Shown here: piece after piece, positions 10,942-22,374 of the stretch | Layout of the letters: the number at the start of each line of letters is the position of its first letter | Position numbering within the stretch: the first letter of the stretch is position 1 | From: Ceratothoa steindachneri | Taxonomy: Eukaryota; Arthropoda; Malacostraca; Isopoda; Cymothoidae | Assembly (NCBI GenBank): GCA_963969495.1 | Contig: OZ018322.1 | Coordinates: forward strand, 157,510,848 to 157,574,847 | Length of the DNA: 64,000 nt | Direction of reading: 5' to 3' | Made by a program: the position numbers and the translations under genes | Notes under the pieces: generated by a model | What the model saw: the letters and a program-made list of their open reading frames with translations, nothing else | What the model was told of the DNA's origin: nothing | Databases searched by the model: none

Positions 10942-12637
10942 ATGAGCAAGGTCTCAGGAAATCAAAATTCACACGGCAAAAACGACCAAAGTCAGTAGAA
11001 AGCCTGCCGAAAGTTTCAAACTCCCAGCAAGCAGCAGGTCCAGGACGATCCAGCGAAACGCTGCCTGAACTGCACTCACTGCAGGTACTCTCAGGACAAA
11101 TTGTTGATCGATTTTTCCGACGATTTTACCTAATAAACCAGAAAGCCAACAAACAAACTTAATAAAGACATACATGGTCAAACAGACTAAAGATTTCCAA
11201 AAACTATTTCAACTTTCCAGATCACAATTTTCACCTCTCTTCCCTCAACCAGATGGTAGTATTGTATACTAGTCGAAGTAAAAACAAAAGACCAAGCGGA
11301 AACAAACCTTAACTTTAAAAGAACTGGCAGGAGATAAAGTAATAGTAACAGCACATCCCTCCTTTAACATGCCTAAAGGCAGAAAAAATAGAACCAGACG
11401 TCGCTCAATACTCAGAAGCGGAATTAATTGAAGAATTAAACGAATATTCTGTCACTCAAGTACACAGAGTACATAAAACGATCAACAACAGCAAGATAAC
11501 AACGAACACTTACTTCATATCATTTGACCTGGATATCCTACCAAAATATATATATTTAGGATGGCACCGCTTCACAGTTAAAGAATTCAAACCTAGCCCC
11601 AGAAGATGCTACTACTGCTAAACTTTTGGGCACTCTACAAACACCTGTCGTCGCAGGAATCAGGGCTTTGCGCCCACCTGCGTTAACTGCGCAAATGCAC
11701 TACACCCTGAACAAATCGAAAATTGCCCAACGAAATGTGTAAACTGTGGAGAGACCTATCCAGCATCAAGCAAATAACGTGAAGTCTACAGATTCGAGGA
11801 AGAAGTAGCATCTATACGTGAAAAAGAACGACTAAACTTTAGATATGCCAGAGATAAGGCACAGACCTCCATAAGAACCAGAGTAAACTTTTATGCCTCT
11901 GTAGTTGAAATGAGCAGAGTGACCATAACCCAATACCACGGGGTTAAAGCAAAACTCAACCGTCCCCTCTCGAGGAGCCTGCACCACAGGCCTCGAATAT
12001 CGAACTCCCCTACCCCACGCATATGGTCGACAGTAAACCATCTCCCCTCCAAAAGCAGTTGCCGCATCGCGAGACATCTGCACCCGATACCTTGATGCTA
12101 AACCCCATCCCTAGCAGAGAGGTAAACCTAAAATCTCAATCACAGCAAATCCCTAAGGACATCGACCCCCACCCCGAACAAATGGACATTCAGGATATAC
12201 CAGAGATCGTCCACCCACAATCTCGGTCACCCCCTCAGAGCGTTTTGCCACCCCCAACCAAAACACCTAACACTGACATCACCTCTGAAGAGAAGGTAGA
12301 ACACGAGAAAGAGACCCAAGACCCACGTGGAACAGACCTCGTCGCTACCAAACACATTGAAGCTCAAATCATACCATCAACGAGCCACCTCCCTCATCCA
12401 CCAACAGAAGCAGAAAAAAAGATAATGCGTCCTCCTATTATTGACGGAACACCAACACCGCCCTCAACAATAGATTTCCAAAACACAAACAAGAAAAACA
12501 GTGACGCAGAAGAACCAAAACCTCAAAGACCAGTCCACACCAGACTCGAAGAGCCACAGGGCCCTAATAAATCAATGAACGCCACGACCTCCACAAAAAC
12601 CAAATTGCTCACTTTTCGAACCAAACCAAAAGAATGA
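10942..12637 (+). pseudogene. LINE ORF1, gag-like RNA-binding protein
   Basis: The probable start ATG at 10942 opens MSKVSGNQNSHGKNDQS. Segments then alternate frames: a DILPKYIYLGWHRFTVKEFK-like RNA-binding fold remnant near 11530-11590, then three cysteine clusters. These are CYYC with GHSTNTC at about 11608-11650, CVNC with ENCPTKC, and CVNCGETYP at about 11740-11760. They are the zinc knuckles typical of I/Jockey-group gag proteins, which coat the RNA. A long proline/threonine/serine-rich tail is open from 12023 to 12637. A stop lies inside the first knuckle (11620-11622). The ORF1 end overlaps the ORF2 start by a few bases. Confidence 0.75.
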
Positions 12638-12743
12638 TGAAGCTAATCCAGTGGAATATCCGCGGAATCAGAGCCAATTAGAAAGAATTAAGGTTTCTTG
12701 TAGCGGACGAGTGCCTCACCTGCTTTTTATCCCTAGGAAACCA
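12634..12743 (+). pseudogene. LINE ORF2, start of the AP endonuclease
   Basis: ORF2 opens with MMKLIQWNIRGIRAN at 12634, the conserved first beta strand of apurinic-like endonucleases of this clade (QWNIRG). A stop follows at once. The next conserved piece (FLVADECLTC) leads to where LQET is expected near 12735-12743. The sequence is then cut by the LTR-like insert and continues at about 14368. Confidence 0.75.
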
Positions 12744-14367
12744 TGTTGGGAATACATCCACCAAAAAAGCTACCGAATTACAGTTGCGTAACCACCTTGT
12801 AGGGAAAAGGGCACTTCTACCTCCCCTCGTTCACTCTTGGTGCAGTCACAAGGCGGTTACGGCAAAGACATCCGTCAAAAACATCGGCGGGTTCAGTGCT
12901 TAACCGCAGTGTGGCACAACTCGGTGCCATGAAAGACCCTAAAGGTCAAAATGTAAGATCTCTTCCAGGAGTGTGAGATCCAGTTTCACGTCCAATAAGA
13001 AATTGGAGACGTGTTTCTCCCAATCTCGAAGGCTAACGAGGAGCCGATGTTTGACTTCGTGTGAAAAACCGTTGGCCAAAAGAATTCTCCTGGGGCCGTC
13101 CTCAAGCCCCTTCCCCTTACCACTCCCCGAGTGGGGTGACGAGGTATAAATGAGGAACTCTGAGGAAATTCGAGGTAGTATACGTCAGTCTCTAGGTGAC
13201 GAAGTCTTCGGAACAAACCGAACTACCGAGACTGGAGAGGTAGAGTACTTGGCTCGCCAGACCAAGAAGTACCCTGCAAGAGAGGAAGGGCTACCTACCT
13301 TAAGGGGCTAAGAAGAAGCTCATTCTCGAGTTAAGTCCCTGGTTATCAAACCACACGATAAGTTAACTTTGGTAAGTTCAACTTACTCTCGCCAGAGAGA
13401 CTACTCATATCCTGGTGCACCTTAAACACCAGGGGTATTCCTCGTCCTTAAGGAATTAAGAAAAAAAGAAGAAAAAGGCTCCCTCCTCGAGCCCGTAATT
13501 CGGTGGCCACACCAAACTCCTAGGTTAACTTTGTGAGGAACCAAGTTAAACTTGTTCTCGTCAGAGAAATTCCCCTCCGTTATACTCACCCTTGAGGAAG
13601 ACTGGAATTAAAAAAAAGCTCATCCTCGAGCTAGTTCCGGGTTAACAAACCGAACGTTAAGTAATTTATTCTCGCCAGAGAAACCCCCCTCCGTTTTCCT
13701 AGCCCTTAAAGAAGACCCTCCCCGAGTTCAGTCCTCGTCATAAGGAAATAAGTAACGAAGGAGAAAAGCTCCTCCTTGAGCTCGTTACTCGGTGATCACA
13801 CCGCACTCCAAGTTAATTTGATTTAAGAACCAAGTTCGACTCACTCTCGCCAGAGAGACCACGACTGCCTAGGTGTTGCATAAAGCACTGTCTTGGTTCT
13901 CGTCCTTGAAGAACACCCCCCCTCCGAAAGAACGTGTGGACCCCCCAGCTGCCACCCTCGCCAAAACAAACGTGTGATCTCGCTCATATACATCTGGCCG
14001 GCGGCACGCGTCAAGAGTAAATAACATTTCTGAGGCCTTTAAACTCCACATGAGTCCGTAAGCCTAATTCTTATATTATTGTTGTGTGTAGAGAAAACTT
14101 TAACCAATTTTAGTGGGTAAACTAATTTAATTAATTCTTGTTTAGGATAATATTCAGAGTATTGCTGTAGTTAATGTATAAATGTTATGTATTCAATTGA
14201 TAAAGATAAAATATAAGTTTATTTTAGGATTAATGTTCGTTTCTCTTATATATATCCTTACGTGTTTCGTAACGGCTCTGTTCGTTAAGATATTCTTATA
14301 ATATCAATATATTAGACACTCTTAGCACTCTTAGAGATAGAACAAAAAGGGGGGGAATTCTACGACA
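12744..14367. mobile_element. Probable solo LTR inserted in LINE ORF2
   Basis: The LINE endonuclease reading is interrupted here and resumes at the far side. The insert begins TGTTGGGAATACATCC and ends GGGGGAATTCTACGACA, so it has TGT...ACA ends with partly complementary termini, as in a long terminal repeat. Inside, CTCGCCAGAGA and GAGCTCGTTACTCGG-like blocks recur several times between about 13310 and 13870, in a GC-richer body, followed by an AT-rich 3' part. There is no internal pol region, so a solo LTR left by recombination is the simplest reading. The flanking 5 bases (AACCA / CACCT) do not match, which weakens the call. Confidence 0.45.
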
Positions 14368-15140
14368 CACCTCAATACCAAATGAGGGCAGCACATCCGG
14401 TGGCTGTGACATCTATACTCATCAAGATATTCCCACATTACCCATCAGATTAAATTCATCTTTGGAAACAATCGCCATGACCATGTACATCAAGAAACGA
14501 TACACGATCGCAAATGTCTACCTCTCACCCACAGGGCCCCTTCCAGTCACCGCGTTACGAGACTTGATCTCGCAACTACCAACTCCATTTATTCTAATGG
14601 GGGAATTTAACAGTCGTCATATTGAGTGAGGCGGCAGAATATGCAACGCCAGATGAAACGAGCTATCAAAGCTAATAGAAAACCCCCAACTTGGAATCAT
14701 GAACTAGGGCGAAGGTACTAGATTTAACATACAAACAGGTACCCTATCAGCGTTGTACCTGGCCCTCTGCTCACCCGACATCACAGCGGACTTTGAATGG
14801 AGAATCTTGGATGATCTATAAGGAAGCGACCATTACCCAATTATCCTTTCTTCCTACGATGGATTACCCACCTTGGGTATACCAGGGTGGAGACTGGACC
14901 AAGCAAACTGGCTAAAATTAAAACAATCACCGATATCCAAGTTGATGACATCCCGGACTGTGAGGAAGCGCTGGAAATCTTTACATCCATCTATATCAAG
15001 CAGGTAAAACATCCATTGCAACCAGCTTGGAACAAACCAGTCGGAGATCTACCCATGGTGGAGCCCAGAATGTTCTTCCGCACTGAAAGAATAAAGGAAA
15101 GCCTACCGAACATACAAACGATGGCCAAATCCGACTACTA
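14368..15140 (+). pseudogene. LINE ORF2, remainder of the AP endonuclease
   Basis: Continuation of the endonuclease: IAMTMYIKKRYTIANVYLSP, then the metal-binding motif written LMGEFNSRHIEWG, where GDFN has become GEFN. GSDHYPIIL near 14823-14850 is the conserved C-terminal SDH motif. Stops interrupt several frames. The last open piece (14887-15141) carries the linker toward the RT. The enzyme would nick target DNA for primed reverse transcription; this copy is inactive. Confidence 0.75.
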
Positions 15141-16070
15141 AAATGAAATTTAATAATAAGAGATCTAAATATAGATACATACTTAAACAAACCGGCCGGA
15201 AATAATGGAGAGCTTATGTCTCCACGATAAACTCTAAAACTCCCATTCACCGCGCATGGAGCAAGATCTGAGGGATGATACGTAAACCTAGCCGAGTTTT
15301 TACCCCCGTACTTCGGATAAATAGAAACTCTATCTTAAACCCGATCGGTGTAGAAGACACGCTAGCGACTCACTTTGGCAAAATATCAAGTAGTCCAAAC
15401 CAAACAGCCGAGTTTGCTCAATACCGGTTAGAGAGGGAGTGCTCACCTCTAAACTTCGCATCAAGAGACTACAAATCTTACAACGAAGAATTCAGCAAAT
15501 GAAGAGTTCAATAAAGCTCTTGCATCATGTAGAGAAACGGCTCCAGGCCCAGACAATATACATTATGCAATGCTACGCCACCTAGTGCAAGGGGGTAAAT
15601 GCTTCCTCCTAGATATATTTAATAAAATAGGGATGGAAACTGCCTTCCCAGACACCTGGAGAAGGGCTACAGATCTAACTTTCCAAAACCAGGAAAAGAC
15701 CCAACCAGTCCCCAAAACTACCGGCCAATTGCTCTAACCTCCTGTATATGTTAGCTTATGGAAAGAAATGAACGTCCTACGTACAGTGTCACGCCACGAC
15801 TGGGAAGCTGATCATGAAACACTTCTCACTCTCTACCGCTCTTTAGTGCGACCCAAACTGGACTACGGATGCGAGATCTACTCCTATACTTCCAAGAGGC
15901 GCATTGCACTCATCAACACAGTAACTAATGAATGTCTCCGAATGGCTACCGGAGCCTTCCGATCATCAAACATACCGAACCTACAATGCGATACCGGGGA
16001 GACACCACTAGACCTCCGTAGGATGGAACTCTCTGGGAGTCGTATCCAGTGACTCCCAACATCGCATACT
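15141..16070 (+). pseudogene. LINE ORF2, reverse transcriptase with the catalytic core deleted
   Basis: The N-terminal RT fingers are readable: APGPDNIHYAML (15540-15580), FPDTWRRATDLTFPKPGKDP and NYRPIALTSC near 15715-15750. The reading then jumps near 15755-15765 directly to VSRHDWEADHETLLTLYRSL, VRPKLDYGCEIY and CLRMATGAFRSS, which lie after the RT palm. The segment expected to carry the FADD box, on the order of a kilobase or less, is missing. This is an internal deletion in addition to point decay. Confidence 0.75.
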
Positions 16071-17099
16071 TCGACCGCCGTCATGAATGACCAAATGGAT
16101 AATATTTTTACAACACACCTAACTCTCCCACGACCATTTTGAAGTAGAGTGCGACTATGGATAAAGGAAATTGGGATAACGATGAACCCCATCCATCCAC
16201 TTGTTTTCCCAGATATTCCAATTTGGAAATCAACTTTGAAGATATGCCATGAAAACATAATAATACAATCAACAACTACTCCCCTGGAAGAGAAAATTCA
16301 ATTCCTTACCTACACAACAACACATATGGGTATACATATATACATCGACGGATCAAAATTCATAGACGGAACAGGATTCTTGGCGATATCAAATAACTAC
16401 ACGCTCTCTGAAAAACTACCCCAAACATTATCAATCTTCACTGCCGAGTGCTATGCTTTAAAACATGCAGTACATTGGGCATACAATAACCCAACATCAG
16501 ATGAATTCACAATCTTCACCAACTCCTTCAGCAGCCTACAAATATTAGAATGAATGACAAACATCCATCCAATTCTGTTAGAAGTAAGAAACTACGTATA
16601 TAGAGCTACATGCAAAAGAAAGAAAATTTCCTTTTGCTAGGTCCCAGCACACTTTTGGGTAGCTGGAAATCCGCAACCTGATAGAGAGGCAAAAAATGCC
16701 GCCAGTTGGAAAAAATGGATGGCCAGATGGGCAGATTTATACGAATAAAATAAGATGCGACACATTTCCCCAAAGTTATCGCCATGGAAGCCTCGAGAAC
16801 TTACCCGCCGGCAAGAGGTCTCCGTATGCAGACTACTCATCGGACATTTACTACTCACAGATGGATACCTAATGGAGAAAGGCTATCCCCCCCACTGTGA
16901 AGATTGCATTCTACCCCTCACAATTGCACATCTTATCGCGGAATGCCCAACCTATGGAGAACTCCGACGAAGATACATGACCATCGTTTGTGGGGATACT
17001 CTGGATATCCTAGGATTTGCACTAACAGCTGAAAATATCCGCCCTGGCAGCGGAATTATCCGCTACCCCGAGGAGACAGGACTATTAAAAAAGCTATAG
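16071..17099 (+). pseudogene. LINE ORF2, RNase H domain and C-terminal zinc-knuckle-like domain
   Basis: YIDGSKFIDGTGFLAI (near 16340-16385) holds the first RNase H aspartate, and IFTAECYALKHAV holds the glutamate. The third acidic residue is changed, since FTNSFSSLQ replaces the usual D-S-x-S. A stop ends that piece at 16553. After AHFWVAGNPQPDREAKNAA, an open frame at 16755-17099 carries SVCRLLIGHLLLTDGYL and HCEDCILPLTIAHLIAEC, the Cys/His motif found at the C-terminus of I-clade ORF2. The RNase H domain separates this LINE from the CR1, L2 and RTE elements nearby. Confidence 0.8.
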
Positions 17100-17330
17100 A
17101 TAGGTCTACAGTAGCGCGATCTGAATTTTAATGAATTTTAATTATTTTAACACATTATCATACCATTTATCCATCTAGTACTTCATTCATCCCTGCATAA
17201 TCAACACCTCATGATATCAGAAACAACTTTTATAACTCATTTTTAAAACTTCTTACTACAAAACAAATTACGGTGCAAGCACCTCACAGTGAGCACCAAG
17301 GGACTTATAAATAATCCATTCATCCATCCC
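17100..17330 (+). other. LINE 3' UTR and simple-repeat tail
   Basis: AT-rich sequence after the ORF2 stop with repeated CATTCATCC and CCATTTATCC words, ending near ATAATCCATTCATCCATCC at about 17310-17330. This fits an I-type LINE 3' UTR with a short repeat tail. No target duplication was identified. Confidence 0.5.
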
Positions 17331-17569
17331 GTTAGATTTAGGGGTGTAATCCATCAAATGTCAGTCTGTATATAACACGTTTTTGCTGACTCCACAGAAA
17401 GCGACCTAAAGTTCATGAGACAATTATGCGTAGGTCCATAGAAACAGTAAAGGGACCATGGCGTGCAAATTTAAGTTCTCATTTGCTGTCCACCATCTCC
17501 TTTGGCAGGTACTTAGGAAAGCTGACCAGATTCCAGCTATGTACTATATGTGAGGAAGCGCTAAACGCT

Positions 17570-18680
17570 TCTCTAGTTTCTCAGTACTCACGAATTATTT
17601 ACGTCTTCAACGGTACGCTAAATTTCAGCAATGCCCTCATTTACACAAACCTGGCAGAATTTAATCTGGACACTGCCGGGATCGCGTGAATGGTGAAATG
17701 TGGTATACTACGAAGAAATAAATGAAGATATCAAAATCCGATCACCGAACTGGGTCCGAGGCATTATCTTCTTTCCTCAGCAGTGTATTATGAATAGCTC
17801 GTCTGTAAAGTGAGATGCAAAGCCTAGTAGTCCCTTGCTACTTTCAAACAGATGTAAAACGGCGTAGAAGCTGATCATCCTACTAACTTGGATATATCCG
17901 CTTTTAAAATCTGTGCCAAATGCCCTCAAAGGACCACCGTGAGATGAAGCCCCTTGGATATACCTCTCTATTTTTTCAAAAGTCGAACAATAATCCGACA
18001 CTCGCCTAATAATTCGTCCCAGCTGTGTTTGTTTTCAGACGCTGATCTTCCCCCATCCACTGCGATAACGCCGTGAGCGGCCATATTAACCCTACCCATA
18101 TATCGTGAGGCGAGTTTGGTTGGAGGAACGAAGCATTATCATAAATTGTGTTTGCTTAGACTGGCGCTAATTATCTCTTGGAGACTGCAAGGACCTGAGG
18201 CGCCAAGCAGAGCAGCCACCCGGGTATTTAACCCGAAGGTGACCATCTCTTGAGGAGATTGAAAGCCCACCATCCCCTCCGTCCGGACTGCCATCTGTTT
18301 TCCGTAATCCCCCTGTAACTTGTCGTCGTACGGGGTTGAAGATCTTGTCAGCATATTTACCTTCGTTAAGCTTTGGCCCCTATTCAGAGAAAAGCTATCG
18401 AACCCCGTTCTTACCGGAAAGTTACGTGGCACTCTCATCTTCACCACCCCTTTAACATTCCCGTCTTTCGTGACTGAGACTCCCTGTTGATAAGCAAAAT
18501 CGTCTCGAGTTGAGATTACGTCTCTCTGGATCAGAGGACATCTCATTCTTCATTACGAAGTAATCCAACCCCATCTCAAGTCATCCAAGACAGGACTCCC
18601 CGAAGTATCTTTTTGAAGACCTTACCTCGTTACTCTTCTTATAATATATCTAACCACCCTTAGTAATTTGTTCCCCATTT

Positions 18681-18719
<39 letters not shown>

Positions 18720-19260
18720 TGCCACTTTTTTGTTATATATAATAAGATTATATTTTGGGGTATTATCTTTATATATCCTTTGAACGCAACTTGGCAAGCC
18801 ATTAATCCATACCCGGTCAATCGTTATTCGCACTATTTATTCATCGCCCAGATATAACTTAATCGGCCGATGGCCAGCTCTCTGCCCATACTTGTGTAAG
18901 ACCCTGAGCCCTGATCTACTCTACACAGGTACACCTCGATAATAGCACTTATCTAACGTGACATGAAGTGTTCTAAAAAAGGTCGAGCGCACTACCTCTG
19001 GCAATCCAGAAACTTTGGGAGCTGTGATTTGTTATAAATTGTCAAAGGTGGTTACATCTAGGACTGCTTCTTCTTTAGAACCAATTGTGTTGTAAGCTCG
19101 AAGATCAATTTAGCTCTCGAAGGTCTTTTTGACTCGAATGGTGCCTTGTTTTCTTTCGGCAGCATAGGCACCGTCAAGATCGACCGCTCATCAAACGAGA
19201 AACGATGTTAACTGAGAGAGACACGAGGGCAGCGCAATACAATAAGTGTTGTGCCGAGCA
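17570..19260 (-). pseudogene. Broken protein-coding gene of unknown origin
   Basis: Read on the minus strand, consecutive pieces in different frames keep protein-like composition and relatively GC-rich codons. They run from about 19200 down through 18790, then an open 135-codon piece at 18139-18546, then a shifted piece at about 18140-18010 and another at 17777-18001, fading near 17570. The longest piece contains RNFPVRTGFDSFSLNRGQS and LNTRVAALLGASGPCSLQE. I do not recognise the family. It is not an RT, transposase or integrase by motif. A (TA)n tract sits at 18682-18716 inside it. A retrotransposon gag, a decayed host gene or an endogenised viral gene are all possible. The coding impression is fair; identity is unknown. 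Confidence 0.4.
18682..18716. repeat. (TA)n microsatellite, ~35 bp
   Basis: Uninterrupted TA dinucleotides between TTTG and AATTGCC, inside the unknown minus-strand pseudogene. Confidence 0.95.
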
Positions 19261-20060
19261 GATGGCATCTTATCTGGATCAAAATTTGCTTCTACCAGTG
19301 GGCAGACAGAAAAATATATGGTGAATCAGGTTTACTGAGGGTATTATGATTTACCGTCCTGACACTAATAGTTATCCTATCAAACAATTGCCCGATTCGT
19401 CTATATCGACATCGTTATTTCCATGTTGTGGCATCAAGGACAATTCCGCCATTATATTTCCACTACCTTTTTTCCTAACTTTTTCACAAATCTCTGCTAA
19501 TTCTCAAGTTGAGAGGTTATGTAAATATTTAACGTGTAAGATTTTAAACCAATCTTTCTTTTAACAAAAGTATGCAGGATTACAATTTTTGAAATTTAAT
19601 GGATCTAATATAATTCTTTTACCATTCTTCTAGGAAAAAATGAAGTCGCCATGAAGATCTAGTAATAAAAGTGGGCAAAGGATTATATTTTTTTACTGAT
19701 TTGAAATCCTTTTATCATGTTTCCAGGAGTAATAAATTACGTCCTGATAAAGCTACAGCAATAAATTTCGGCAAAGAATTGTATTTTATATTTCTTATTT
19801 CAAAGTCCATAATTTTCCGTGCCATGGAAGTGTGATAGTTAAATGAAAGATCTGTTTATATGCAGCGAATTGCCGGTACGATTGTGGCTTTATAGTTATA
19901 ACCTCAGGAATTAAGTCTAAATTCCAATGAAGAAATAAATAGATTGGGGACAAGCCATATATTACGGTATTATATTATCGGCAAAACATTTTTCCCAATT
20001 TTCATGGAAAATATATAGGAAAAGATTTGCTAAATATGTGCCCGTTTTGTGTTGTTTATT
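19261..20060. other. No gene recognised
   Basis: AT-rich spacer between the unknown pseudogene and the mariner. Short ORFs such as 19346-19564 show no motif. Confidence 0.5.
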
Positions 20061-20068
20061 ACCAATAC

Positions 20069-21030
20069 GAGGCGCCGTCAATAAGTTTTGCAATTCGGAT
20101 ATATGGAGAAGAGATATGAGGAAAAGTGTTTTATTATTTTTCAATATAACTACCCTCGACTTCAATGCACTTGCGCAACTTGTCTCTGAGGCTTCGAATT
20201 CCTGACAACCAGAAATCTCCCGACTACTGTTCAATCCACTCCTGTACAGCAAGCTGGACATCTTCATCGCCCCCAAACAGGTGTCCACACAGAGAAGCCT
20301 TGAGCTGGCGGAATAAAAAGTAGTCGCCAGGGGCCTAATCTGGACTGTAGGGAGGATGGTTGAACTCCTCAAATCCGCAATCGCGCAGGGCAGCTTGTGT
20401 ACCTCGAATCCGCACTCGGGCAGGGCAGCTTGTGCACCTCTGGCCTTGTGGACTCTGACGATGTTGAAGTCAATCATGCGGCGTGAGGTTTCTAAAGACC
20501 CCAATGGCAGAGAGATTGGTCATGGTCAAATTGTCGTGGATGATATTGATAACACTTCCATGTGACATTCCAAGTTCTTGCTCGATTTCCTTGCCCTTCA
20601 CCCATCGATTTTCGAGGATCATCCTCTCCACACGGGCCACATTGTCCTCGTTGGTCACGTCTGACGGGAGTCCTGGACAGGAGTCATCTTCAAGGGACTT
20701 ACAACCATGGCGGAACTCCCTATTTCAGCAAGCAATGGATGCATAGGAATGGACGGTGTCGGTGTACACTGCAACTATGCGTTCATGGAGCTCGTTTGCA
20801 TTCTTGCCTTCTTTGGTCAAAAATCTGATCACTGCGCGGTGCTCCACCTTCTCCATTGTTGAAAGATTTGTGACTGACGATCTGCGATCAGCTACTGATT
20901 ATTAAAAAAACGAGGCGCGAGGGTGCGGCTGCAGTTCCTGACTTGTTATAACTTGTCCTAACACCCCCACAAACAGCCATCCCCTTTCCTCTATTTTGCC
21001 CTCGTACTTTGTTGTTGAATAAAAACACTT
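20069..21030 (-). mobile_element. Mariner-family transposon, internally deleted copy 1
   Basis: The left end carries the inverted-repeat sequence GTCAATAAGTTTTGCAATTC at about 20079-20098, matching the right end of copy 2 at 49282-50527. The right side matches copy 2 through the 5' UTR (GGATGGCTGTTTGTGG...) up to about 21030, but its terminal repeat is diverged, so that end is uncertain. The copy is about 300 bp shorter than copy 2 because the middle of the transposase is missing. Confidence 0.75.
20134..20856 (-). pseudogene. Mariner transposase, deletion derivative
   Basis: The start ATG is at 20856-20854, in MEKVEHRAVIRFLTKEGK. The N-terminal DNA-binding part follows, with the second helix-turn-helix readable as VKGKEIEQELGMSHGSVI. 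The reading reaches LTPHD and then jumps directly to KARGAQAALPECGF and, after a duplication, NHPPYSPD. The central catalytic part with the first two aspartates is therefore deleted. The C-terminus EWIEQ...SGDFWLSGIRSLR is present up to the stop at 20136-20134. A 35-bp tandem duplication (20372-20406 and 20407-20441) adds a frameshift, and in-frame stops occur. It cannot be active, but a deleted copy with terminal repeats could once have been moved in trans. Confidence 0.85.
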
Positions 21031-22374
21031 TCATACAATTCTCCTCATGTTTTCGCATTGGACTTTCCACAAAGTTTTACTTTATGTAAGCGCGATGATT
21101 TATGGATCTAGACTTGTTTGAGAATCATGACATTTTGCGTATTGTAGCGGTGTCCATAACTGTTCGGGGGAAAGTAGCATAGGTTTTGATTTAGTTAATT
21201 ATATTTACAAATATTTGCCTTGAGGAGGTGACTGCGCTAAAGCGAGAGAAAAGACAATAATAAATGAGAAAATGGTAGGAGAGCGATAGAGTGCGCAAGT
21301 AAATAAGTACGCAACGAACAGTGAAATTGATACAGTTTATCATGGTTTGCATTGAAACCAATCAAGACTTATATCTAGGTATGCGCTATGAGATAGAACA
21401 CAAGTTTGAATGAATGAAGAAATATTTAATTCTACTTGCTTTGGCCTTATAAAATGAATCCAGGTAGAGGCGGATTGAGAGCAGATTAATAAATAACCTG
21501 CGAAAGAAGAGCAACTAAAAATTGTGCAAAAAATATTTTATGCCCTTATTCTTAGTGGAGCTATCTTTGGTACTTTTATTTTAATGTTTTAAATACCTAA
21601 TAAATATAATTTCATGCGTCTCCATCAAAAGGTGGAGATTTCATTTCCATATTTTCCCAAAGTTTCAAACAAGGAGTATTCCAATGATTTAGAGAACCGG
21701 TTTGAAGCTTAAAGAGTCTAAATAGATTGATGATTAAGAATGCATCATTACTCTGCAAAATATCGCCTATTCATTATCTGCATGAAAGTGATTAGAACAA
21801 TATTATTATTGAATTTAATTATATATAAATTTAATCGATGAAATTAAAGACGAATAGATATCATTTAATCGACATAATATGATCAATTAATATATTAATT
21901 GGTAAAAAATTTAATAAGTTTAACTTTGTATTTCTTTAAGTGGTTGGTTGCACAATCAGTAAAAAACAACTTTGATTCAGCTGTGTAGCAAGGAAAGATA
22001 TAAACATCAACTTATCACAAAATGCATCATCATTCTCAAATATTATAAGTGGGAATAACAAGCAGATTTTAATGAATTATCTCTTTGACATTCTAATTGA
22101 AGAAGGGTATGTTTTTCTTTCTTTGATGTCCATATCCCTAACTAAAGTTTATATATTACTCTATCATATGTTAACCCCATTTATTGATTGCACATTCTCA
22201 ATTAGGTTATTAAAAGATTCGAATCATAAAATAGAAGATATATTTTCGATGTTTTTCGATATATCTCACGAGGATGACAACCAACAATGTCATAGTGATC
22301 TCGTATGGACTAGGTTCAGAGGAGAAAATCCGCAAAGTAAATTTGAAGCGAAAGGCTTAACAGCAGAGTAAGTT
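21031..22374. other. No gene recognised
   Basis: Strongly AT-rich spacer between the mariner and the purine-rich array. The 22072-22371 open frame has no recognisable motif and is composed mostly of hydrophobic AT-rich codons, so I do not call it a gene. Confidence 0.5.

Larger units (their letters stand above)
9776..17330 (+). mobile_element. I-clade non-LTR retrotransposon (LINE), interrupted
   Basis: One element can be followed through its GC-rich 5' UTR (9776-10941), a gag-like ORF1 with CCHC zinc knuckles, ORF2 endonuclease, RT remnant, RNase H, a C-terminal zinc-knuckle-like domain, and a 3' UTR ending in an ATTCATCC-type simple tail near 17330. Subtracting the ~1.62-kb insert at 12744-14367 leaves about 5.9 kb, the expected size of an I element. 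Domain order and the RNase H domain place it in the I group. All ORFs are broken, and the RT catalytic core is deleted near 15760. Confidence 0.8.

Noticed and set aside
12023..12637. 204-codon Pro/Thr-rich frame as a separate host gene
   Set aside because: It directly follows the zinc knuckles and overlaps the ORF2 start, so it is the tail of the LINE gag.
22072..22371. 99-codon open frame next to the purine-rich array
   Set aside because: AT-driven hydrophobic composition with no coherent motif.
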